Assembly: GCA_964639175.1 (NCBI GenBank) | Contig: CAZXCE010000460.1 | Coordinates: 1 to 6,871, forward strand | Length of the DNA stretch: 6,871 nucleotides | Direction: 5' to 3' | Source: JACQXX01 sp964639175 | Lineage (GTDB): Bacteria > Acidobacteriota > Blastocatellia > Chloracidobacteriales > Chloracidobacteriaceae | Part shown: piece by piece, positions 1 to 5,455 of the stretch | Layout of the letters: each line of letters opens with the position of its first letter | Numbering within the stretch: the first letter of the stretch is position 1 | Translations under genes and position numbers: made by a program | The notes under the pieces: generated by a model | Databases searched by the model: none | What the model was told of the DNA's origin: nothing | The model's input: only the letters and a program-made list of their open reading frames with translations

Positions 1-394
1 ACACCTGCGGCGGGCGATTTGGGGCCGTCACCAGTAAATCAATCGTTGCCCCTGGGTAACACCATTCCTCAGGTAACTGAAATTCTCCCTCCTGATTGGT
101 TAAGCTGGCCCATCCTGAAGGAGAATCAAGCACCTCAATGACTACTCCTGGCTGATTTACTTTTCCATAGAGCCCTGATAGTTGAGGATTTAAGCCGCTC
201 CATCTGGCAAGCTGAAGACGGGTCCGAGTCATCCCTTTCTTTAAAACATACTGACAGTGGGTTGCCCAGGGCAATCCTGGCATCAGCGCCACACTCACCA
301 CCAGCACACAACACAAACCGCTCCAGAGCAGCCACCTGACCACCGTTGACTGCCCAAACTGGATTGGAGGTTTTCGAAAAGTCCACTGCATCAT
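1..394 (-). CDS. Exported/membrane-anchored protein with carboxypeptidase-regulatory-like domain, N-terminal part (runs off left edge)
   Basis: The frame is open from an ATG at 394 to the window edge (131 codons), with an in-frame TGA five codons upstream. A Shine-Dalgarno-like AAGGTGAG sits just before the two adjacent ATGs at 394 and 391, and either could be the start. The protein begins MMQWTFRKPPIQ. A basic and Trp-rich stretch follows, then a hydrophobic segment at about residues 21-43 (WLLWSGLCCVLVVSVALMPG), which fits a signal peptide or membrane anchor. Residues about 76-131 read LSGLYGKVNQPGVVIEVLD, then a T-N-Q-E-G-E-F-Q-LP pattern. That is the typical strand pattern of carboxypeptidase-regulatory-like (transthyretin-like) beta domains found in surface proteins. 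The function of the whole protein cannot be told because the C-terminal part is missing. It follows the glycosyltransferase-like gene on the same strand after a 171-base gap, so co-transcription is possible but not shown. The gene is real with fair confidence; the domain call is by pattern only. Confidence 0.7.
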   Translation of the reverse strand, partial: MMQWTFRKPPIQFGQSTVVRWLLWSGLCCVLVVSVALMPGLPWATHCQYVLKKGMTRTRLQLARWSGLNPQLSGLYGKVNQPGVVIEVLDSPSGWASLTNQEGEFQLPEEWCYPGATIDLLVTAPNRPPQV

Positions 395-565
395 TATCTC
401 ACCTTGTCAGGAAACGGTTGGTTCATCGTCAGTCGTTGAGTGTTGGGGTTCAAAGAGAAGGTTCAAATGTATTTTGTTCTATTTGGACAGAGTACAAATA
501 TCTTTTAAGAACACACAACCAAAAACCCCTGATTGTCGCAACTGACTTTTGACGATGACCCCATC

Positions 566-2098
566 TTAAAATTCCGCAATCGCCAGACCGCGATTGCGTC
601 CGGTGTGAAGATCCTTCCAAAACACAGATTGCATTCGCAGGGCATCAAGTTGTCTGTCGCATCCGCCACCAGTATGTGTCCAGAGAATCAAAATTCGTTG
701 GTGGCGAGGAATTTCTTCACTTCCAAAGAGCACATTTCGTACCGGTAATCCTTCAGGCAGCGTTTGAACCTGGGCGACAGAGCAGGGATGAACCCAGACT
801 ATATCAATGGGTGTCTGGCGAATGGTTGCCAGCATTGGCCGCAGGTTCTCAGGTGGTTCACTGATGACAAGCCTGGCAAATGCCAGAGTCGTCGCCACTG
901 CCATCACTGACAAAAACACGTGCAGGAATCCATCACGAATGGGCGCTTTTGAAACAAGGTGTTGAACGCACGTCACACCTTCAAGTGCGAAAATTTGAAT
1001 ATGAATCAGTGTAAACAAGGTCAGTCGCCCAGGACTCATCGGGTACTGAACCCACAGACTGGCGGCGATCAGCCCAAGTAAGACCAGCAAACTGCCGCAT
1101 GAGCGGGTGCCCCACCCTGGGTCCAGGTCAGTGTTGGGTAAAATCCACTGACGCACCACCCAGTAGACACCGCAAATCTGTAATGGAATCAACCCGGCCA
1201 GAATCACGGGTTTGGTACTATACCAGCCCCAGAAAAACCGACTCAGGAGTTTGATGGCTGGTATGGCACCTTCGGCCAGTTGAACCTGCAGAATTGACTG
1301 GCTCCAGTACGTCGTGACCGCCTGGAGGTCGTGGCGAGCGAAAGAATAATCCGTACTCCAGATCCACCACCAGCCACCCAAACTTGAAAGAATCAGTCCT
1401 GCCAGGGCCGCGGGGTCAAGCTTCCAGGTTGATCTGCGAGCACTCGCCAGATACCACCCGCCCACTCGCGCTGCCAGACATAAGGGATAGGTGTATGAAC
1501 TGGCGCACAAGAGCCCAAACCCAACCAGCCAAAGCTTTTTCTGTCCGTGTCGTAACCCGGCTTCCCAAAACTCATCATCCATCCAAAACGGCAAGAGTCC
1601 GAGCAAAACATCAAACGTGTACTGCTTGAGTTGGGCCGATTGCTCGAGCCAGAAGGTGGCCCCAAGCAGCAGAAACCCGCTCAAAACATTCAAGAAATTC
1701 GATCTGGCCGAACGCAACGCCAGTAATCGCGCCCACAACAGGGTGGCCACCAGAAAACAGAGAAATGGTAATAACCGCAAAATGTGGGTTTGAAATCCAC
1801 CTGCTTCACGCAGGGCGGCGATACCGACCAGATACAATCGAGGGAACTGCTGGCCGTATTCAAGTCTGGCAAAGAGTGTTTCAATTGATGGCAATCGGAG
1901 AGAGGAAGCGACGAAGGCTTCATCAAGCCAAAACGAGGCATCTGTAAAATAGCGCCATATCCCAGCCACCAGAACTGCCAGCGTGCATCCCCACAGTCCA
2001 ATCCACTTCTGTTCAGAGAAACTCATTGTATAGATAGGACTACGGGTTCTCATGCGAAGTATCGGCCTCACTTTTTGAAAAATTGATTGATTCAACAC
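566..2098 (-). CDS. GT-C type glycosyltransferase-like polytopic membrane protein (ArnT/PMT, family 39-like)
   Basis: This is a 510-residue integral membrane protein with about ten hydrophobic segments, for example about 33-50, 104-127, 190-210, 228-247, 296-318, 334-352 and 390-412. A more polar C-terminal tail of about 100 residues follows. After the first membrane segment comes FWLDEAF (D59, E60), the acidic motif in the first outer loop of GT-C enzymes, which transfer sugars from polyprenyl-phosphate donors on the outer face of the inner membrane. Further family-like motifs are SAQLKQYTFDVLL (about 154-166) and QYPMSPGRLTLF (about 351-362). Donor and acceptor are unknown. The longest frame starts at GTG 2098, but ATG 2053 (residue 16) and ATG 2026 (residue 25, MSFSEQKW just before the first membrane segment) are both plausible; no ribosome binding site decides. 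It is divergent from the kinase operon. The fold class is fairly sure, the specific activity is not. Confidence 0.8.
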   Translation of the reverse strand: MLNQSIFQKVRPILRMRTRSPIYTMSFSEQKWIGLWGCTLAVLVAGIWRYFTDASFWLDEAFVASSLRLPSIETLFARLEYGQQFPRLYLVGIAALREAGGFQTHILRLLPFLCFLVATLLWARLLALRSARSNFLNVLSGFLLLGATFWLEQSAQLKQYTFDVLLGLLPFWMDDEFWEAGLRHGQKKLWLVGFGLLCASSYTYPLCLAARVGGWYLASARRSTWKLDPAALAGLILSSLGGWWWIWSTDYSFARHDLQAVTTYWSQSILQVQLAEGAIPAIKLLSRFFWGWYSTKPVILAGLIPLQICGVYWVVRQWILPNTDLDPGWGTRSCGSLLVLLGLIAASLWVQYPMSPGRLTLFTLIHIQIFALEGVTCVQHLVSKAPIRDGFLHVFLSVMAVATTLAFARLVISEPPENLRPMLATIRQTPIDIVWVHPCSVAQVQTLPEGLPVRNVLFGSEEIPRHQRILILWTHTGGGCDRQLDALRMQSVFWKDLHTGRNRGLAIAEF

Positions 2099-2164
2099 TC
2101 CAGACAGTTTTTACGATTTTGACGACTTGAAAAAGATAAACTCAATGAAATCAACGATTTAGCC

Positions 2165-2192
2165 TTTTTAAGTATTGTTTTTTAAGTTATTG
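2165..2192. repeat. Imperfect tandem direct repeat, AT-rich
   Basis: Two adjacent copies read TTTTTAAGTATTG (2165-2177) and TTTTTTAAGTTATTG (2178-2192). They differ by one extra T at the start and one extra T before ATTG. The repeat lies about 67-94 bases upstream of the GTG start of the glycosyltransferase-like gene. Adjacent direct repeats upstream of a gene are a common layout for OmpR-family regulator sites, and such a regulator is encoded in this window. AT-rich slippage is an equally simple explanation. Confidence 0.5.
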
Positions 2193-2236
2193 AAAAGAAA
2201 TGACTTACAAAAGCTATCCGGAGTATTGTTGATTGA

Positions 2237-2273
2237 GAAAGAAAAAAAGCCCAGTTTGGTGAGAACTGGGCTT
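2237..2273 (-). terminator. Rho-independent terminator-type hairpin, minus strand
   Basis: A perfect 10-bp stem pairs AAGCCCAGTT (2247-2256) with AACTGGGCTT (2264-2273) around a 7-base loop. On the minus strand it is followed by a run of seven T (two of them within the stem) and then a pyrimidine-rich stretch, the classic intrinsic terminator. On the plus strand no T tract follows, so it is not a plus-strand terminator. No minus-strand gene is visible upstream of it (to its right). It could end a small RNA, act as an attenuator in the leader of the glycosyltransferase-like gene 139 bases further on, or stop antisense transcripts from the kinase. Confidence 0.7.
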
Positions 2274-2310
2274 GAAAGACACAACAACAAAACTCAGGAG
2301 AGAGCTTGCA

Positions 2311-2421
2311 ATGTCGAGTCTCAATCGCACTTGTCAGTTTGTGGTGAACCTTCCTGGTGCAAAACGGACTATAGCCGGTTTTCTCAGACGAGTTGTTAAG
2401 AGGCGGAAAAGATTTTGTTAA
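2311..2421 (+). CDS. Possible 36-residue basic micro-protein
   Basis: ATG 2311 to TAA 2419-2421 encodes MSSLNRTCQFVVNLPG followed by a strongly basic second half ending RRVVKRRKRFC. An AGGAGAG eight bases before the ATG is one of the best-placed ribosome binding sites in the window. That is the main reason to list it. There is no signal peptide or clear membrane segment. The polybasic tail could bind nucleic acid or membrane, or the ORF could be a leader peptide for the kinase operon about 200 bases downstream. It might also be chance: 36 open codons is short and I recognise no family. Its stop codon lies inside an inverted repeat (2406-2438). Confidence 0.35.
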   Translation: MSSLNRTCQFVVNLPGAKRTIAGFLRRVVKRRKRFC

Positions 2422-2438
2422 GGATGTAAAATCTTCTC
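2406..2438. repeat. Inverted repeat overlapping the micro-ORF stop
   Basis: AAGATTTT and AAAATCTT pair perfectly (8 bp) around an 11-base spacer. With one mismatch the arms extend to 11 bases (2406-2416 and 2428-2438). The arms are AT-rich and no T tract follows, so it is a poor terminator. A protein-binding operator, or a weak hairpin that delays ribosomes or polymerase at the end of the micro-ORF, are possible readings. Confidence 0.45.
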
Positions 2439-2447
2439 CCTCACCGG

Positions 2448-2475
2448 TTTCCAGGTTTTATGCCTGTGATAGTAT
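2448..2475 (+). promoter_or_regulatory. Weak candidate sigma-70 promoter for the kinase operon
   Basis: TTTCCA (2448-2453) and TAGTAT (2470-2475) are separated by 16 bases and each matches the consensus at four of six positions. TGA directly before TAGTAT gives a TGn extended -10. The -10 lies within the palindrome TGATAGTATCA (2467-2477), so a repressor or activator bound there would control it. This is a by-eye match to short consensus elements and may be chance. Confidence 0.25.
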
Positions 2476-2524
2476 CAGGCCCTGAAATGAAAGACCGGGT
2501 TGGTCTTGATGTCCTGTATACAGG
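2462..2524 (+). promoter_or_regulatory. Cluster of three inverted repeats in the kinase leader
   Basis: Three dyad symmetries lie in 63 bases. The first is GCCTG/CAGGC (2462-2466 and 2476-2480) enclosing the 11-base palindrome TGATAGTATCA. The second is AAGACC/GGTCTT (2491-2496 and 2502-2507) with a 5-base loop. The third is the perfect 12-base palindrome CCTGTATACAGG (2513-2524). CCTG and CAGG arms recur, so alternative pairings between the first and third elements are possible. They lie about 100-160 bases before the kinase start. They could be operators or a folded mRNA leader. No known riboswitch class was recognised. Confidence 0.45.
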
Positions 2525-2622
2525 CTCAATGCCACGATGGTCGCGCGTCGTTGCAGAGAGTGAAGTGATTGCTCCACACAAACAAAGTCCGTGACTGACC
2601 TCTGACGTAAAGCGGTTGCATT

Positions 2623-4500
2623 ATGAAATACAAACCGTCGCCAATCCTGGTTGTCCTGGGATTGCTCATGGCCTTGCTGGGGATTCTGGCAACCCTTCAA
2701 TATCGCTGGATTGGCCAGGTTACTGAAAGCGAACGAACTCGCCTGCAGGCCAGCTTGCAGAGTGATATTGCCCATCTGGCTGAGGATTTTGATCGGGAAA
2801 TCACCCGTATTTTTCTGGCATTTCAGATGGAGGCCGTCCCCCTGAATCGGCAAGCCTGGAATGCTTATGCCGAACGCTATCACCAGTGGAGCGTGACATC
2901 CCCGTATCCAGATCTGGTTGATCAAGTCTATGTGGTCAATGCCAATTCACGTGGGCGACTCAACCTGGTCCGCTTTGACTCATCCACTCAGACCTTCGTT
3001 AAAGATCACTGGCCAGAGGAGTTAAGTGAGCTCCGCCGAACGTTACGCCAGCAATTGAGACAAACCAAATCAAAGTCCGGGCATGTCTTTTCCTATAATG
3101 TTCCCTCAATTGTTGAAACGATTCCGGCACTTGTGATTCCGCTTTCCAATTTGCAATTCACACCTGACGCCCATGGGTTTACCGTTTCATCATTAACGGG
3201 ATACACGATTGTCAAACTCAATCAACGTACGATCCAGCATGAACTGATTCCGTCATTGATCCGAAACGATTTGCGTAACAGCGAGCAGAATGGCTATGAA
3301 GTCGTGGTTTTTAGTCGCAAGAACCCCCAGACGATTGTCTACCAGACTTCATCCAGGAAACTGCCTGGCCTTGAGCAGGGTGATGCCAGCGCCAATATTT
3401 TGAGTGTCCAGGTTCAGAAGTTCGGACATCTGTTGCGGGAAAGCCAGCTATTGATCAACAGCGTCAAGAAGAAAGACGCCACCACACCAAAAACCCCGAT
3501 TTCAGTCAATGTTATGAACCAGGTCTCTGGGGAAGTCTTTGTCAGGGCAATGCCCCCAATCAGTGACGAAACTGGCTATTGGCGACTGGTCATTCGCCAT
3601 CAATCCGGGTCGCTTGAGCAAATGATTACCCAGACCCGCCGCCGTAACCTCGCCGTCAGCTTTGGCATTTTGGTATTGCTTGGTATTAGCGTCGCCATTG
3701 TGCTCATTGCTGCCCGACGATCTCAACAACTGGCTCGTCAGCAAATGGAATTTGTGGCCGCTGTTTCACACGAACTTCGCACTCCTCTGGCCGTCATTTG
3801 TTCTGCGGCTGAAAATCTGGCTGATGGCGTGGTATGGAACCCACAACGGGTGGCCCAATATGGTACCTTGATCCGGCGCGAAGGCCGCCGTTTGACCGAA
3901 ATGGTTGAACAGGTTCTGGAACTGGCTGGTGTTCATTCTGGGCGACGAACCTATCACCTGGCACCGGTTGAGGTTCGAACCCTGGTTGAAAGTGCGTTGA
4001 TTCCCTATGCCCCACTCCTGGACGAAGGCAATTTCTCGGTCGAAGTCGAACTTGAACCAGAGTTGCCTTTTATTTACGGTGAGATGGCGGCGCTCCGAAG
4101 AGCGCTTCAGAACCTGCTCAGCAATGCTATGAAATACAGCGGTGACCAGCAGTGGATCCGAATTACTGCCCGCCTCAACAAGGCCGAACCTCGTTCCGAA
4201 ATCTGGCTGGCAGTGATTGACAAAGGGGTGGGTATCAAACCCAGTGATGTCCCGCATATCTTCGACCAGTTCTTTCGAAGCTCAGAAGCGGTTGAAGCCC
4301 AAATCCACGGGAGCGGTCTCGGACTCAGCCTGGTCAAACATATTGTCGAAGCCCACGGCGGTCATATCAGCGTTCAAAGTCAGCCAGGTCTTGGCAGCAC
4401 CTTTACACTGCATTTGCCAATCGCTTCTGCGGTGATACCTGAGAAACCGGATTTGATTGAGGATGTTTATGAGTCAACACATTTTGCTCATCGAAGATGA
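2623..4500 (+). CDS. Membrane sensor histidine kinase
   Basis: This 625-residue kinase phosphorylates itself on His and passes the phosphate to its response regulator, encoded by the overlapping next gene. Membrane segment 1 is at about residues 8-24 and membrane segment 2 at about 344-363. They enclose an extracytoplasmic sensor region of about 315 residues that I cannot assign to a named domain. The dimerisation/phosphoacceptor box is VSHELRTPL with H383. The ATP-binding domain shows the N box (LLSNAMKYS, N501), G1 (DKGVGI, D533), F box (IFDQFFRS, 546-553) and G2 (GSGLGLSL, 563-570). All key residues are present, so it should be active. Only about 20 residues separate membrane segment 2 from H383, so there is no HAMP linker. 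ATG 2623 is the first start after an in-frame TAA five codons upstream, and the next Met lies inside membrane segment 1. No strong ribosome binding site precedes it, which suggests modest translation. The signal sensed is unknown. Confidence 0.95.
   Translation: MKYKPSPILVVLGLLMALLGILATLQYRWIGQVTESERTRLQASLQSDIAHLAEDFDREITRIFLAFQMEAVPLNRQAWNAYAERYHQWSVTSPYPDLVDQVYVVNANSRGRLNLVRFDSSTQTFVKDHWPEELSELRRTLRQQLRQTKSKSGHVFSYNVPSIVETIPALVIPLSNLQFTPDAHGFTVSSLTGYTIVKLNQRTIQHELIPSLIRNDLRNSEQNGYEVVVFSRKNPQTIVYQTSSRKLPGLEQGDASANILSVQVQKFGHLLRESQLLINSVKKKDATTPKTPISVNVMNQVSGEVFVRAMPPISDETGYWRLVIRHQSGSLEQMITQTRRRNLAVSFGILVLLGISVAIVLIAARRSQQLARQQMEFVAAVSHELRTPLAVICSAAENLADGVVWNPQRVAQYGTLIRREGRRLTEMVEQVLELAGVHSGRRTYHLAPVEVRTLVESALIPYAPLLDEGNFSVEVELEPELPFIYGEMAALRRALQNLLSNAMKYSGDQQWIRITARLNKAEPRSEIWLAVIDKGVGIKPSDVPHIFDQFFRSSEAVEAQIHGSGLGLSLVKHIVEAHGGHISVQSQPGLGSTFTLHLPIASAVIPEKPDLIEDVYESTHFAHRR
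4459..4462 (+). promoter_or_regulatory. Ribosome binding site of the response regulator
   Basis: GAGG ends six bases before ATG 4469, which is ideal spacing. It directly abuts the upstream in-frame ATG 4463 and lies too close to serve that one or the TTG at 4457. It lies inside the end of the kinase gene, so translation of the two genes is probably coupled. Confidence 0.6.
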
Positions 4501-5161
4501 GCCGGGGCTGGTTCTGACATTGACTGACCGCCTGGAAAGTGAAGGATATACCCTTGAGACAGCCCACGATGGAGAAGCCGGCCTCCATCTGGCACAAACC
4601 AAACCCTTTGATGCCATCATTTTGGATATCATGCTCCCACGCAAAAATGGATTTGACGTGTGTCGAGATTTACGCCAGCAGGGAAATCGAACTCCGATTT
4701 TGATGCTCACGGCTCGGGGACAGGTGGTGGATAAAGTTGTTGGACTCAAGCTCGGTGCCGATGATTATCTTACCAAGCCATTTGAAATGATGGAGTTATT
4801 GGCCAGGATCGAAGCGTTGCTCCGGAGAGTTCAACCCGGTACACCTGCATCAGGAGGCACCGAAACTTTCCAGTTTGATGCAGTTCAGGTGGATTTCAAA
4901 CGTGCTGAAGTTCTGCGAAACCGGCTTCCGGTTGAATTGTCGGCACGTGAATTCAAGTTATTGCAATACTTGATCGAGCACCGGGGGCGAACCATCTCGC
5001 GCGATGAACTTTTAGATGAAGTCTGGGGCTATAATGCGATGCCCTCAACCCGAACGGTTGACGTCCACATCGCCTGGCTCCGGCAAAAACTCGAACCCAA
5101 CCCCCGTCACCCACGCTTTATCCTGACCGTGCATGGACTGGGCTATAAATTTGCTGGGTGA
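4469..5161 (+). CDS. OmpR/PhoB-family response regulator
   Basis: This is a 230-residue DNA-binding response regulator, a normal length for the family. The receiver domain (about 1-120) has the acidic pair D10/E11, the phosphoacceptor D53 (ILDIMLP), T81 (MLTARG) and K103 (LTKPF), so it is complete. The winged-helix effector (about 135-230) shows LSAREFKLLQYLIEH, a recognition-helix region around TRTVDVHIAWLRQKL, and the wing ending VHGLGYKF, as in OmpR/PhoB proteins. Start ATG 4469 (MSQHILLIEDE) is chosen because GAGG lies six bases upstream. It overlaps the kinase by 32 bases, so the two are one operon and cognate partners by position. Targets are unknown; autoregulation or control of the divergent glycosyltransferase-like gene would be the first guesses. 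Its TGA stop is also the start of a heptamer repeat array. Confidence 0.96.
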   Translation: MSQHILLIEDEPGLVLTLTDRLESEGYTLETAHDGEAGLHLAQTKPFDAIILDIMLPRKNGFDVCRDLRQQGNRTPILMLTARGQVVDKVVGLKLGADDYLTKPFEMMELLARIEALLRRVQPGTPASGGTETFQFDAVQVDFKRAEVLRNRLPVELSAREFKLLQYLIEHRGRTISRDELLDEVWGYNAMPSTRTVDVHIAWLRQKLEPNPRHPRFILTVHGLGYKFAG

Positions 5162-5201
5162 ATGAAGAATGAAGAATGGAGAATGAAGAATTGAGAATGG
5201 A
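5160..5201 (+). repeat. Heptamer tandem repeat array, left copy (six units)
   Basis: Six 7-base units follow each other without gaps: GAATGAA, GAATGAA, GAATGGA, GAATGAA, GAATTGA, GAATGGA. The first base is the G of the response regulator's TGA stop (5159-5161). The array resembles the short tandemly repeated heptamers described in cyanobacteria and some other genomes. That is a likeness of form only. A matching array in inverted orientation lies at 5414-5455. Confidence 0.85.
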
Positions 5202-5221
5202 ATTTGTCTTTCAAGTATTTT

Positions 5222-5380
5222 AAGAGCCTATCCCAAACCTCAACCATCGAATTGGTTTTGAGTTCCTGAAGTGAGCGACACACCTTAAAGCCTCTGGAGT
5301 TCAATACATCAGCTCAACCCTATGGGAAAAGTGAGATCCCAATTTCAAACGTAACCAACGAGTGTTGCGATAGGGCTTTT
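5222..5380. repeat. 159-base block with imperfect inverted termini
   Basis: AAGAGCCTATC (5222-5232) is matched in inverted orientation by GATAGGGCTTTT (5369-5380), with one extra base and one mismatch. The block is non-coding, lies between the two heptamer arrays and encodes no recognisable transposase. It also holds a weak TGGGA/TCCCA hairpin (5323-5327 and 5337-5341). I see no target-site duplication. It could be the remnant of a small non-autonomous element, or chance. Confidence 0.3.
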
Positions 5381-5413
5381 GTACTTAGAAACCAATCTTT
5401 TCCAGTCACCACG

Positions 5414-5455
5414 AACATTCTTCATTCATCATTCATCATTCATCATTCTTCATTC
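5414..5455 (-). repeat. Heptamer tandem repeat array, right copy (six units)
   Basis: Read on the minus strand from 5455 downwards, the units are GAATGAA, GAATGAT, GAATGAT, GAATGAT, GAATGAA, GAATGTT. The first base is the G of the folE TGA stop (5456-5454). Unit length, unit number and position relative to the stop codon are the same as in the left array. Aligned unit by unit, the two arrays agree at about 34 of 42 positions. A transcript crossing both could fold into a long imperfect stem. Confidence 0.85.

Larger units (their letters stand above)
2099..2622. other. 524-base divergent intergenic region
   Basis: This gap lies between the glycosyltransferase-like gene (minus) and the kinase operon (plus). 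Reading left to right it holds four things. An AT-rich stretch carries a tandem direct repeat (2165-2192). A terminator-type hairpin is oriented to the minus strand (2237-2273). A possible 36-codon ORF on the plus strand has a good ribosome binding site (2311-2421). A run of inverted repeats between 2406 and 2524 precedes the kinase. I found no convincing consensus sigma-70 promoter for the glycosyltransferase gene. No tRNA-like or known riboswitch-like core was recognised. Confidence 0.8.

Noticed and set aside
135..386. Minus-strand 83-codon ORF starting GTG
   Set aside because: It overlaps, in another frame, the open frame from 394 to the left edge, which has a ribosome binding site, a hydrophobic segment and a recognisable beta-domain pattern. 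The 83-codon product is shadow-like in composition.
2175..2399. Plus-strand 74-codon ORF starting TTG
   Set aside because: It runs through the terminator hairpin and overlaps the better-supported 36-codon ORF in another frame, without a ribosome binding site.
2513..2524. CCTGTATACAGG as a LexA-type SOS box
   Set aside because: The CTGT and ACAG half-sites are separated by only two bases, whereas the E. coli-type box needs eight. Being a palindrome is not enough.
2460..2594. Plus-strand 44-codon ORF just before the kinase
   Set aside because: It has no convincing ribosome binding site, unremarkable composition, and covers the dyad-rich leader. It is more likely non-coding.
2458..2925. Minus-strand 155-codon ORF antisense to the kinase start
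   Set aside because: It lies mostly opposite the well-supported kinase coding sequence, has no recognisable motif, and is explained as a shadow frame.
3766..4257. Minus-strand 163-codon ORF inside the kinase
   Set aside because: It is antisense to the conserved phosphoacceptor and ATP-binding domains. The length follows from codon bias of the real gene.
4457..4468. Longer response regulator start at TTG 4457 or ATG 4463
   Set aside because: GAGG at 4459-4462 overlaps or abuts these starts and is ideally spaced only for ATG 4469. The receiver domain also normally begins within a few residues of that Met.
5202..5413. Intact insertion sequence between the arrays
   Set aside because: There is no transposase coding capacity, no target-site duplication, and only weak inverted ends. 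At most it is a remnant or a small non-autonomous repeat.
5160..5455. CRISPR array
   Set aside because: The repeats are contiguous 7-base units without spacers, and no cas genes are present.
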